From NCBI GenBank assembly GCA_947095585.1, contig OX352765.1, positions 64,543,425 through 64,607,424 on the forward strand: a stretch of DNA of 64,000 nt. Direction: 5' to 3'. This DNA is from Nephrocerus scutellatus. Taxonomy: Eukaryota; Arthropoda; Insecta; Diptera; Pipunculidae. Within the stretch, counting starts at the first letter, position 1; each line of letters opens with the position of its first letter. Under the pieces are notes generated by a model, which had not been told where the DNA came from, made no database searches, and was given only the letters and a program-made list of their open reading frames with translations. A program made the translations under genes and the position numbers. Shown here piece by piece: positions 24,840 to 37,680 of the stretch.

Positions 24840-26081
24840 TTATTGGATCCGAGGCTGAGTTAGCGGATGTGAATTCACATCCGTCTTCAAGTTTCCCGGA
24901 TAATTACATTTCGAGCACTGCGCTTTGTATACATTGGCTGCACCACACCCATAACAAAAGATTATTTTTATTTCTAGGCAGTTTTGGTGACGGTGGCTCG
25001 GTCTGCCACAGTTCCGACTAGTCAGAGTCCTGGGCTGGAATGATTTTGACTCCTCCCGAATCTTAGGCCTGGAAGTCGTTGCGAATGCTTCTAGATTTTG
25101 ATTTAATTCAGCCACTTGTTTCCGGTTTTGAAAATTCTTGTGGTGGGATGGGCTTTACGAAGTTCTTCAATGAAATATTCATGACGCCTGCACGATCTCC
25201 GCAGCTGCGCCACCGTATTAAATTCCAAATGCAATAACTCGTGTCTTAAATCATTTGTAAGGTTCCGTAAGGTTATCTCAATTAATTCAGTTTCCGACAT
25301 TGGGACACACAGTCTGTCTGCCAAGGACGAAATTCCATCAAAATATTCATCGAAGCTCTCATAATCATTTTGTTTTCTTCCGCGGATGCGTTGTCGGATA
25401 TCATAATCAGTCCTCAAATCCTTGTACTGTCGTCTTAGTGCTTCACACAGGTCCATCCATTCTATGGCGGTCACACTCTTATGATACCTCCAAAACCAAT
25501 CGCGAGCCTTTCCCCCGAAGAACATATGTGCGTGTTGACAAAGTGCTGGAAAATCTCCGTTAAGAGACTGATACGTCAAAGCCTGGACTCTGTATATAAA
25601 TTCATCTACCGATATCCCAGTTGTTGTTGCTTCGAAACGCAAGTTCCAACTAGATATAAGTTTGGCAACTTTCTCAGAGTTTCCTCGAGTTGGCTGGTAA
25701 AAGTGTCTAGGCAAGTCTTCGGGAGGAGTATTAGGTGGAGGTCGAGATCCTATTGCTGAAATGGGTCCTTCCAAACGGATTGAATCAAGCGGTGCTCTCC
25801 GTGCAAACTCGTTAGTGTTAGCCCTCTCGTCCCATACAACTTGGCCTTGCAGGAGTGTGCTTAGAGTGTCATTTATATGAACCTAGATACTGCTCAGCAA
25901 TTCCTGTTTGTGGTTGGCAATCGCCACCTCTGTAAATCCTAATTATTTCCTCTTTTGAAAAGGTATCTTTTCCAACTGTCGAATTCTGATAACCAAAACT
26001 AGCGCGACGTCCCTGATCCAAACCGTTCAGTGGCAATGACTGATTTCATCGGATGTCTGGGGGAGGCACCGAGAAGGACAT
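24840..26081 (-). pseudogene. Gag of the minus-strand gypsy element
   Basis: The capsid/nucleocapsid protein. The likely start is the ATG at 26081-26079, two bases after the stop of the RING ORF. A TGA follows after eleven codons (26046-26048); beyond it the same frame is open to about 25874. A frameshift then leads to the main capsid frame (to 25103), which holds a Retrotrans_gag-like core (FFGGKARDWFWRYHKSV, YESFDEYFDGISSLADRL). Another frameshift near 25110 leads to the nucleocapsid frame (25115-24840) with CYGCGAANVYKAQCSKC and an upstream knuckle whose first Cys is replaced (SRNCGRPSHRHQNC). Confidence 0.85.
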
Positions 26082-26083
26082 GT

Positions 26084-26437
26084 TTAAGCCTTCCTCATTA
26101 GTCGGCATTCCACCAACAGAGTGGTTTTGATAAAGAGGAGTCTTTCTAGTTCCCATGGTGCGGGAGTGTTTTGGCTTGGCGCCTCTTCCTTCTCTCGAAG
26201 GGATTGTAGGAATTTCGTGAATGGTTTGAGGTCACTTACTCGGCAGTCGGCCCGACAATTGGGACAGAAAGGATTGTTCCGGATTGCGTCAATGATACAC
26301 AATTTATGAAAACGGTGAGCACATGGAGTTCTCGCTTTTTCAATCTCGTGACCTAGTTCGTCCTTGCAGATACTGCACAGATCAAGGCCACCTTGCCCCA
26401 GGTCTGGCAAGTTCTCCATACTCCGATATACTACCAT
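26084..26437 (-). CDS. RING-H2 finger protein encoded upstream of gag
   Basis: An intact 117-residue frame. The ATG at 26437 is preceded directly by an in-frame TAA, so the start is well defined. The sequence shows a complete RING-H2 (C3H2C3) cross-brace: C21-x2-C24-x14-C39-x-H41-x2-H44-x2-C47-x10-C58-x2-C61, with all eight zinc ligands present. RING-H2 domains generally act as ubiquitin E3 ligases by binding E2 enzymes; that role here is inference. The C-terminal half (62-117) has no recognised domain. The TAA is followed after two bases by the gag ATG (TAAACATG), so it looks like a leading ORF of the element transcript. It is the only intact frame of the element. Alternatively it is a captured host exon or a chance nested fragment. 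Confidence 0.72.
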   Translation of the reverse strand: MVVYRSMENLPDLGQGGLDLCSICKDELGHEIEKARTPCAHRFHKLCIIDAIRNNPFCPNCRADCRVSDLKPFTKFLQSLREKEEAPSQNTPAPWELERLLFIKTTLLVECRLMRKA

Positions 26438-27764
26438 TTAGACCAACTAATGAATCACCCAAAAAAGAAAGAAAACGATACTCATAAGACTTCTGCTTGA
26501 CGGATAAGCAACGAAGACAAAGAATGAATAACCTACACCCGAATAAGGTCGACGCAAGCGCATGTATAAAAATGAAGCTCTTCACATTTACTTGACTTGC
26601 GGGAAACGACCAAAACAAATATTCTATTGACTGTAAGGTTATGATATGTTATGGGGATAACGCAATAAAGAGATCGATCAACTAAGGTAAATGAACCTAA
26701 CACATTCTTAAATTAATACCTGAGATAACTAGAAGACATGTATAGTTAAAATTTATATATAATCTAAAAGATAATAATAATTATAAAAGAGATATATAAT
26801 AAGAAAACGGTTCTTCATACCTAATGCATAAAACCGAAAAAAACTTTCTCTACTCCGTAAGTTCAATTGAGTTCAGATCCGCGCACCCCATGCCCGAAAT
26901 CCTGAATGTCTATACCATCAGATAAGGAATTTAAGTATTTACTAAAACAAATTAACCTCGTTCAAGGCACGCTCACTGCGAAGTCGGAGCCGACACTGGT
27001 CATTAGGCAGCTTCCCCAATCGAATACCATAAGCCTCCAATACCGAACGAGACGAACTTCCGAACAAAACACAAGCATTACTGTGGGATCCCCTATGATT
27101 TAATCAAACTTAACTCGATAATTCACAAAGATAACGAGCGGCCAGTTAACCCCAAACATGTCGCGAGTTCAAACTGTATTCCAACTCAAAGATACCCCAC
27201 AAAACCCAAAGATAAAGAGCGATCCATTAGGCGGCCGGCTTCTCTGGAAAAGAATCGACTAAATAAAACCGTATTCCTTCAAAATGGATTGTTCATTGAT
27301 GGTTATGAACCGAGTCAAACGAATCCCGAGGACGCCACAGGGAGACCTACAATACTTGACAAAAAAATATAGCATAACTTGTTCACTCTCTAAGTCACAA
27401 GTAGAAGTACCCACTCTAGTTGTCAGTTATTCCGGAAAAGTCGACAAGATAAAACCGTGTATCAACTTCGTTAGGTCGCTCCTACCAATAACCCAGACAA
27501 TGTTCAACCACACTGTCGTCATGTAATTGCAATTAAACTAAGGCAAACTAACAATAAACTCCCATCACAAGAAGTGTGATGGCGATGACGAAACTCGAAA
27601 ATAAAATGTTTCGCGAATTTAGGAAAAGAGAATAAAATTTGGTAGCCTATCGAGTGATAGGCCCCACGTTGGTGTTAACCAACGGGGTTTACGAAAAGGA
27701 AGATACATTTAACAAAAGTGTGTGAGGCCCAAAAGAGCTCCGACTGATGCCTGAACCGTCTTGG
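26438..27764 (-). promoter_or_regulatory. Long leader of the gypsy element
   Basis: About 1.3 kb between the primer site and the RING ORF with no convincing coding sequence on the element strand; the short open stretches on either strand carry no domain. It is AT-rich near 26640-26850. Close to the primer site it holds two adjacent hairpins (27645-27687). A leader of this length would leave room for packaging or translation-control signals. Confidence 0.6.
27645..27687 (-). promoter_or_regulatory. Two adjacent perfect hairpins in the leader
   Basis: First hairpin: GCCTATC-GAGT-GATAGGC (27645-27662), a 7-bp stem with a 4-base loop. The second abuts it: CGTTGGT-GTTA-ACCAACG (27667-27684), extended by flanking CCCC and GGG pairs and a bulged A. 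The second starts with GCCCCACGTTGG (27661-27672), which repeats 12 bases of the tRNA-Lys primer match found about 104 bp away. Position just downstream of the primer site suggests a role in packaging, dimerisation or primer placement, by analogy with retroviral leaders. Confidence 0.6.
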
Positions 27765-27782
27765 GCCCCACGTTGGGCGCCA
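27765..27782 (-). other. Primer-binding site, tRNA-Lys type
   Basis: On the minus strand the 18 bases read TGGCGCCCAACGTGGGGC, the known complement of the 3' end of tRNA-Lys (the type used by several retroviruses and fly gypsy elements). It is separated by 5 bp from the LTR end CCATTACA. This fixes the element's orientation and its 5' LTR boundary. Confidence 0.92.
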
Positions 27783-27787
27783 ATTTA

Positions 27788-28050
27788 TGTAATGGACCTA
27801 TGGGTGGTTTCATATGACAGCTGTTTCGTAGCCAGCGTGCACGCCTAGCGGATGCGCTAACTAGCTCGTTGGATTGGGGTGGGTCTTGGCCCGTCAACTG
27901 TTCACGCCATACACAAATGATTATTTGCGTGCATATCGCGATACGACCCGATTTTAGTAAAGACACAATAAAAAATACCAGGAACCAACGATGAGGCGAC
28001 CGGATCTGAACTCAATAAAAAGAATTTTCCGTTTCGTGTGAACGTTATAA
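27788..28050 (-). repeat. 3' end of the 5' LTR
   Basis: Minus-strand LTR sequence ending CCATTACA at 27788, directly before the primer site. About 260 bp are non-satellite; upstream (higher coordinates) it passes into diverged satellite near 28050. It is far shorter than a gypsy LTR with its own promoter would usually be, so the rest must lie across or beyond the satellite. No copy of this stretch was found elsewhere in the window. Confidence 0.75.
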
Positions 28051-28430
28051 AATTACTTATTTTATTATTGGGTAATTAGGTGATCAGAAAACTCCAATAC
28101 AATTAAGAAGTATTAGTTGTAATTATAATTCTTTCAGGTCACAGATATTGTACTTATGTAATTAGATGATTGCTTATGTCCTGATGGTATATGCGTATGT
28201 ACTACGAAAACTCAAAGAAGAATAAGAATTATTAATTACAATTACAACTGATTTAGTTTGCAGATAATGTACTTAGATACGTTGATAATTGCTTATATCC
28301 TAATGACATAAGATAATTTAATAACAAAACCAAAAGAAAATAAAGAATATCAATTATAATTACAAATGTTTTCGTTTGCATATAATATAATTAGGTGCTT
28401 ATATCATAATGATATATGCGTATATAACAC
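28051..28430. repeat. Degenerate satellite units at the left edge of the large array
   Basis: Three or so poorly conserved units with recognisable pieces (taattctttcaggt, gatgattgcttatgtcctgatg, gataattgcttatatcctaatgac) but many substitutions and indels. Regular units start near 28400. This is the edge decay expected of a satellite array. Confidence 0.8.
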
Positions 28431-31400
28431 GAAAACCCAAAGAAAGTAAGAATTATCAATTATAAATATAACTGTGATATAAGGGTATTTAATACGAAAA
28501 TTAATGGTAAGTTAAGAAGTATAAATCTAAATTATAATTCTTTCAGGTTGCATATAACGTAATTAGGTAAGTATATGATTGCTTATATCCTAATGATATA
28601 TGCGTATGTAATACGAAAACCCATAGGTAAGTTAAGAAATATTAATTAAAATGATAAATCATATAGTTTACCGATATGATACTTAGGTAATTTGATGATT
28701 GCTTATATCCTAATGATATATGCGTATATAACACGAAAACCCAAAGAAAGTAAGAATTATCAATTATAATTATAACTGTGATATAACGGTATTTAATACG
28801 AAGATTAATGGTAAGTTAAGAAGTATAAATCTAAATTATAATTCTTTCAGGTTGCATATAATGTACTTAGGTAACTATATGATTGCTTATATCCTAATGA
28901 TATATGCGTATGTAATACGAAAACCCATAGGAAAGTTAAGAAATATTAATTAAAATGATAAATCATATAGTTTACAGATATGGTACTTAGGTAAGTAGAT
29001 TATTGCTTATATCCTAATGATATATGCGTATGTAATACGAAAACCCATAGGTAAGTTAAGAAATATTAATTAAAATGATAAATCATATAGTTTACAGATA
29101 TGGTACTTAGGTAAGTAGATTATTGCTTATATCCTAATGATATATGCGTATGTAATACGAAAACCCAAAGAAAGTAAGAATTATCAATTATAATTATAAC
29201 TGTGATATAAGGGTATTTAATACGAAGATTAATGGTAAGTTAAGAAGTATAAATCTAAATTATAATTCTTTCAGGTTGCATATAATGTACTAAGGTAAGT
29301 ATATGATTGCTTATATCCTAATGATAAATGCGTATGTTATACGAAAATCCATAGGTAAGTTAAGAAATATTAATTAAAATGATAAATCATATAGTTTACA
29401 GATATGATACTTAGGTAAGTAGATTATTGCTTATATCCTAATGATATATGCGTATGTAATACGAAAACCCATAGGTAAGTTAAGAAATATTAATTAAAAT
29501 GATAAATCATATAGTTTACAGATATGGTACTTAGAAAAGTAGATTATTGCTTATATCCTAATGATATATGCGTATGTAATACGAAAACCCAAAGAAAGTA
29601 AGAATTATCAATTATAATTATAACTGTGATATAAGGGTATTTAATACGAAGATTAATGGTAAGTTAAGAAGTATAAATCTAAATTATAATTCTTTCAGGT
29701 TGCATATAATGTACTTAGGTAAGTATATGATTGCTTATATCCTAATGATATATGCGTATGTAATACGAAAACCCATAGGTAAGTTAAGAAATATTAATTA
29801 AAATGATAAATCATATAGTTTACAGATATGATACTTAGGTAAGTAGATTATTGCTTATATCCTAATGATATATGCGTATGAAATACGAAAACCCAAAGAA
29901 AGTAAGAATTATCAATTATAATTATAACTGTGATATAAGGGTATTTAATACGAAGATTAATGGTAAGTTAAGAAGTATAAATCTAAATTATAATTCTTTC
30001 AGGTTGCATATAATGTACTTAGGTAAGTATATGATTGCTTATATCCTAATGATATATGCGTATGTAATACGAAAACCCATAGGTAAGTTAAGAAATATTA
30101 ATTAAAATGATAAATCATATAGTTTACAGATATGATACTTAGGTAAGTAGATTATTGCTTATATCCTAATGATATATGCATATGTAATACGAAAACCCAA
30201 AGAAAGTAAGAATTATCAATTATAATTATAACTGTGATATAAGGGTATTTAATACGAAGATTAATGGTAAGTTAAGAAGTATAAATCTAAATTATAATTC
30301 TTTCAGGTTGCATATAATGTACTTAGGTAAGTATATGATTGCTTATATCCTAATGATATATGCGTATGTAATACGAAAACCCATAGGTAAGTTAAGAAAT
30401 ATTAATTAAAATGATAAATCATATAGTTTACAGATATGATACTTAGGTAAGTAGATTATTGCTTATATCCTAATGATATATGCGTATGTAATACGAAAAC
30501 CCAAAGAAAGTAAGAATTATCAATTTTAATTATAACTGTGATATAAGGGTATTTAATACGAAGATTAATGGTAAGTTAAGAAGTATAAATCTAAATTATA
30601 ATTCTTTTAGGTTGCATATAATGTACTTAGGTAAGTATATGATTGCTTATATCCTAATGATATATGCGTATGTAATACGAAAACCCATAGGTAAGTTAAG
30701 AAATATTAATTAAAATGATAAATCATATAGTTTACAGATATGATACTTAGGTAAGTAGATTATTGCTTATATCCTAATGATATATGCGTATGTAATACGA
30801 AAACCCAAAGAAAGTAAGAATTATCAATTATAATTATAACTGTGATATAAGGGTATTTAATACGAAGATTAATGGTAAGTTAAGAAGTATAAATCTAAAT
30901 TATAATTCTTTCAGGTTGCATATAACGTACTTAGGTAAGTAGATGATTGCTTATATCCTAATGATATATGCGTATATAACACGAAAACCCAAAGAAAGTA
31001 AGAATTATCAATTATAATTATAACTGTGATATAAGGGTATTTAATACGAAGATTAATGGTAAGTTAAGAAGTATAAATCTAAATTATAATTCTTTCAGGT
31101 TGCATATAATGTACTTAGGTAAGTATATGATTGCTTATATCCTAATGATATATGCGTATGTAATACGAAAACCCATAGGTAAGTTAAGAAATATTAATTA
31201 TAATTATAACTGTGATATAAGGGTATTTAATACGAAGATTAATGGTAAGTTAAGAAGTATAAATCTAAATTATAATTCTTTCAGGTTGCATATAACGTAC
31301 TTAGGTAAGTAGATGATTGCTTATATCCTAATGATATATGCGTATATAAGACGAAAACCCAAAGAAAACCCATAGGTAAGTTAAGAAATATTAATTAAAA

Positions 31401-34400
31401 TGATAAATCATATAGTTTACAGATATGGTACTTAGGTAAGTAGATTATTGCTTATATCCTAATGATATATGCGTATGTAATACGAAAACCCAAAGAAAGT
31501 AAGAATTATCAATTATAATTATAACTGTGATATAAGGGTATTTAATACGAAGATTAATGGTAAGTTAAGAAGTATAAATCTAAATTATAATTCTTTCAGT
31601 TTGCATGTAATGTACTTAGGTAAGTATATGATTGCTTATATCCTAATGATATATGCGTATGTAATACGAAAACCCATAGGTAAGTTAAGAAATATTAGTT
31701 AAAATGATAAATCATATAGTTTACAGATATGATACTTAGGTAAGTAGATTATTGCTTATATCCTAATGATATATGCGTATGTAATACGAAAACCCAAAGA
31801 AAGTAAGAATTATCAATTATAATTATAACTGTGATATAAGGGTATTTAATACAAAGATTAATGGTAAGTTAAGAAGTATAAATCTTAATTATAATTCTTT
31901 CAGGTTGCATATAACGTACTTAGGTAAGTATATGATTGCTTATATCCTAATGATATATGCGTATGTAATTCGAAAACCCATAGGTAAGTTAAGAAATATT
32001 AATTAAATTGATAAATCATATAGTTTACAGATATGATACTTAGGTAAGTAGATTATTGCTTATATCCTAATGATATATGCGTATGTAATACGAAAACCCA
32101 AAGAAAGTAAGAATTATCAATTATAATTATAACTGTGATATAAGGGTATTTAATACGAAGATTAATGGTAAGTTAAGAAGTATAAATCTAAATTATAATT
32201 CTTTCAGGTTGCATATAATGTACTTAGGTAAGTATATGATTGCTTATATCCTAATGATATATGCGTATGTAATACGAAAACCCATAGGAAAGTTAAGAGA
32301 TATTAATTAAAATGATAAATCATATAGTTTACAGATATGATACTTAGGTAAGTAGATTATTGCTTATATCCTAATGATATATGCGTATGTAATACGAAAA
32401 CCCAAAGAAAGTAAGAATTATCAATTATAATTATAACTGTGATATAAGGGTATTTAATACGAAGATTAATGGTAAGTTAAGAAGTATAAATCTAAATTAT
32501 AATTCTTTCAGGTTGCATATAATGTACTTAGGTAAGTATATGATTGCTTATATCCTAATGATATATGCGTATGTAATACGAAAACCCATAGGTAAGTTAA
32601 GAAATATTAATTAAATTGATAAATCATATAGTTTACAGATATGATACTTAGGTAAGTAGATTATTGCTTATATCCTAATGATATATGCGTATGTAATACG
32701 AAAACCCAAAGAAAGTAAGAATTATCAATTATAATTATAACTGTGATATAAGGGTATTTAATACGAAGATTAATGGTAAGTTAAGAAGTATAAATCTAAA
32801 TTATAATTCTTTCAGGTTGCATATAATGTACTTAGGTAAGTATATGATTGCTTATATCCTAATGATATATGCGTATGTAATACGAAAACCCATAGGTAAG
32901 TTAAGAAATATTAATTAAATTGATAAATCATATAGTTTACAGATATGATACTTAGGTAAGTAGATTATTGCTTATATCCTAATGATATATGCGTATGTAA
33001 TACGAAAACCCAAAGAAAGTAAGAATTATCAATTATAATTATAACTGTGATATAAGGGTATTTAATACGAAGATTAATGGTAAGTTAAGAAGTATAAATC
33101 TAAATTATAATTCTTTCAGGTTGCATATAATGTACTTAGGTAAGTATATGATTGCTTATATCCTAATGATATATGCGTATGTAATACGAAAACCCATAGG
33201 TAAGTTAAGAAATATTAATTAAATTGATAAATCATATAGTTTACAGATATGATACTTAGGTAAGTAGATTATTGCTTATATCCTAATGATATATGCGTAT
33301 GTAATACGAAAACCCAAAGAAAGTAAGAATTATCAATTATAATTATAACTGTGATATAAGGGTATTTAATACGAAGATTAATGGTAAGTTAAGAAGTATA
33401 AATCTAAATTATAATTCTTTCAGGTTGCATATAATGTACTTAGGTAAGTATATGATTGCTTATATCCTAATGATATATGCGTATGTAATACGAAAACCCA
33501 TAGGTAAGTTAAGAAATATTAATTAAATTGATAAATCATATAGTTTACAGATATGATACTTAGGTAAGTAGATTATTGCTTATATCCTAATGATATATGC
33601 GTATGTAATACGAAAACCCAAAGAAAGTAAGAATTATCAATTATAATTATAACTGTGATATAAGGGTATTTAATACGAAGATTAATGGTAAGTTAAGAAG
33701 TATAAATCTAAATTATAATTCTTTCAGGTTGCATATAATGTACTTAGGTAAGTATATGATTGCTTATATCCTAATGATATATGCGTATGTAAAACGAAAA
33801 CCCATAGGTAAGTTAAGAAATATTAATTAAATTGATAAATCATATAGTTTACAGATATGATACTTAGGTAAGTAGATTATTGCTTATATCCTAATGATAT
33901 ATGCGTATGTAATACGAAAACCCAAAGAAAGTAAGAATTATCAATTATAATTATAACTGTGATATAAGGGTATTTAATACGAAGATTAATGGTAAGTTAA
34001 GAAGTATAAATCTAAATTATAATTCTTTCAGGTTGCATATAATGTACTTAGGTAAGTATATGATTGCTTATATCCTAATGATATATGCGTATGTAATACG
34101 AAAACCCATAGGTAAGTTAAGAAATATTAATTAAATTGATAAATCATATAGTTTACAGATATGATACTTAGGTAAGTAGATTATTGCTTATATCCTAATT
34201 ATATATGCGTATGTAATACGAAAACCCAAAGAAAGTAAGAATTATCAATTATAATTATAACTGTGATATAAGGGTATTTAATACGAAGATTAATGGTAAG
34301 TTAAGAAGTATAAATCTAAATTATAATTCTTTCAGGTTGCATATAATGTACTTAGGTAAGTATATGATTGCTTATATCCTAATGATATATGCGTATGTAA

Positions 34401-37074
34401 TACGAAAACCCATAGGTAAGTTAAGAGATATTAATTAAAATGATAAATCATATAGTTTACAGATATGATACTTAGGTAAGTAGATTATTGCTTATATCCT
34501 AATGATATATGCGTATGTAATACGAAAACCCAAAGAAAGTAAGAATTATCAATTATAATTATAACTGTGATATAAGGGTATTTAATACGAAGATTAATGG
34601 TAAGTTAAGAAGTATAAATCTAAATTATAATTCTTTCAGGTTGCATATAATGTACTTAGGTAAGTATATGATTGCTTATATCCTAATGATATATGCGTAT
34701 GTAATACGAAAACCCATAGGTAAGTTAAGAAATATTAATTAAATTGATAAATCATATAGTTTACAGATATGATACTTAGGTAAGTAGATTATTGCTTATA
34801 TCCTAATGATATATGCGTATGTAATACGAAAACCCAAAGAAAGTAAGAATTATCAATTATAATTATAACTGTGATATAAGGGTATTTAATACGAAGATTA
34901 ATGATAAGTTAAGAAGTATAAATCTAAATTATAATTCTTTCAGGTTGCATATAATGTACTAAGGTAAGTATATGATTGCTTATATCCTAATGATAAATGC
35001 GTATGTAATAAGAAAACCCATAGGTAAGTTAAGAAATATTAATTAAAATGATAAATCATATAGTTTACAGATATGATACTTAGGTAAGTAGATTATTGCT
35101 TATATCCTAATGATATATGCGTATGTAATACGAAAACCCAAAGAAAGTAAGAATTATCAATTATAATTATAACTGTGATATAAGGGTATTTAATACGAAG
35201 ATTAATGGTAAGTTAAGAAGTATAAATCTAAATTATAATTCTTTCAGGTTGCATATAATGTACTTAGGTAAGTATATGATTGCTTATATCCTAATGATAT
35301 ATGCGTATGTAATACGAAAACCCATAGGTAAGTTAAGAGATATTAATTAAAATGATAAATCATATAGTTTACAGATATGATACTTAGGTAAGTAGATTAT
35401 TGCTTATATCCTAATGATATATGCGTATGTAATACGAAAACCCAAAGAAAGTAAGAATTATCAATTATAATTATAACTGTGATATAAGGGTATTTAATAC
35501 GAAGATTAATGGTAAGTTAAGAAGTATAAATCTAAATTATAATTCTTTCAGGTTGCATATAATGTACTTAGGTAAGTATATGATTGCTTATATCCTAATG
35601 ATATATGCGTATGTAATACGAAAACCCATAGGTAAGTTAAGAAATATTAATTAAAATGATAAATCATATAGTTTACAGATATGATACTTAGGTAAGTAGA
35701 TTATTGCTTATATCCTAATGATATATGCGTATGTAATACGAAAACCCAAAGAAAGTAAGAATTATCAATTATAATTATAACTGTGATATAAGGGTATTTA
35801 ATACGAAGATTAATGGTAAGTTAAGAAGTATAAATCTAAATTATAATTCTTTCAGGTTGCATATAACGTACTTAGGTAAGTAGATGATTGCTTATATCCT
35901 AATGATATATGCGTATATAACACGAAAACCCAAAGAAAGTAAGAATTATCAATTATAATTATAACTGTGATATAAGGGTATTTAATACGAAGATTAATGG
36001 TAAGTTAAGAAGTATAAATCTAAATTATAATTCTTTCAGGTTGCATATAATGTACTAAGGTAAGTATATGATTGCTTATATCCTAATGATAAATGCGTAT
36101 GTAATAAGAAAACCCATAGGTAAGTTAAGAAATATTAATTAAAATGATAAATCATATAGTTTACAGATATGATACTTAGGTAAGTAGATTATTGCTTATA
36201 TCCTAATGATATATGCGTATGTAATACGAAAACCCAAAGAAAGTAAGAATTATCAATTATAATTATAACTGTGATATAAGGGTATTTAATACGAAGATTA
36301 ATGGTAAGTTAAGAAGTATAAATCTAAATTATAATTCTTTCAGGTTGCATATAATGTACTTAGGTAAGTATATGATTGCTTATATCCTAATGATATATGC
36401 GTATGTAATACGAAAACCCATAGGTAAGTTAAGAGATATTAATTAAAATGATAAATCATATAGTTTACAGATATGATACTTAGGTAAGTAGATTATTGCT
36501 TATATCCTAATGATATATGCGTATGTAATACGAAAACCCAAAGAAAGTAAGAATTATCAATTATAATTATAACTGTGATATAAGGGTATTTAATACGAAG
36601 ATTAATGGTAAGTTAAGAAGTATAAATCTAAATTATAATTCTTTCAGGTTGCATATAATGTACTTAGGTAAGTATATGATTGCTTATATCCTAATGATAT
36701 ATGCGTATGTAATACGAAAACCCATAGGTAAGTTAAGAAATATTAATTAAAATGATAAATCATATAGTTTACAGATATGATACTTAGGTAAGTAGATTAT
36801 TGCTTATATCCTAATGATATATGCGTATGTAATACGAAAACCCAAAGAAAGTAAGAATTATCAATTATAATTATAACTGTGATATAAGGGTATTTAATAC
36901 GAAGATTAATGGTAAGTTAAGAAGTATAAATCTAAATTATAATTCTTTCAGGTTGCATATAACGTACTTAGGTAAGTAGATGATTGCTTATATCCTAATG
37001 ATATATGCGTATATAACACGAAAACCCAAAGAAAGTAATTTAAGATTATAAATCTAAAGAAGTATATAAGAAGT

Positions 37075-37680
37075 ATAAATCTAAATTATAATTCTTTCAG
37101 GTTGCATATAATGTACTTAGGTAAGTATATGATTGCTTATATCCTAATGATATATGCGTATGTAATACGAAAACCCATAGGTAAGTTAAGAAATATTAAT
37201 TATAATTATAACTGTGATATAAGGGTATTTAATACGAAGATTAATGGTAAGTTAAGAAGTATAAATCTAAATTATAATTCTTTCAGGTTGCATATAACGT
37301 ACTTAGGTAAGTAGATGATTGCTTATATCCTAATGATATATGCGTATATAACACGAAAACCCAAAGAAAGTAATTTAAGATTATAAATCTAAAGAAGTAT
37401 ATAAGAAGTATAAATCTAAATTATAATTCTTTCAGGTTGCATATAATGTACTTAGGTAAGTATATGATTGCTTATATCCTAATGATATATGCGTATGTAA
37501 TACGAAAACCCATAGGTAAGTTAAGAAATATTAATTATAATTATAACTGTGATATAAGGGTATTTAATACGAAGATTAATGGTAAGTTAAGAAGTATAAA
37601 TCTAAATTATAATTTTTTCAGGTTGAATATAACGTACTTAGGTAAGTAGATGATTGCTTATATCCTAATGATATATGCGT
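37075..37680. repeat. 335-bp higher-order repeat block
   Basis: A rearranged unit carrying gtaatttaagattataaatc plus a fused 120/184-type unit (aagaaatattaattataatt). Landmarks at 37102 and 37437 are 335 bp apart. The same block recurs at 45132/45467 and 48151/48486, and single pieces occur at about 31100, 46600 and 49610. Each copy contains the same 70-codon plus-strand frame, which is a property of the repeat and not evidence of a gene. Confidence 0.85.

Larger units (their letters stand above)
21676..27787 (-). mobile_element. Ty3/gypsy element internal region, decayed
   Basis: Minus-strand internal domain of about 6.1 kb: tRNA-Lys primer site, 1.3-kb leader, RING-H2 ORF, gag, protease, RT, RNase H and integrase, all collinear. 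The primer type and integrase style (ASERVNR around the catalytic Glu) fit the Osvaldo/Ulysses type of fly gypsy elements; this is recollection of family features, not an alignment. At least four in-frame stops and several frameshifts in gag and pol show it is dead. No envelope ORF is seen between integrase and the LTR. Confidence 0.9.

Noticed and set aside
26906..27526. Plus-strand frames of 65-80 codons in the gypsy leader
   Set aside because: They lie antisense to the element and have no recognisable domain.
27788..28050. Search for a second copy of the LTR 3' end near 20276-21675 or 1-1621
   Set aside because: No match was seen by eye, so the left LTR is treated as truncated; the two LTRs could not be compared over their whole length.
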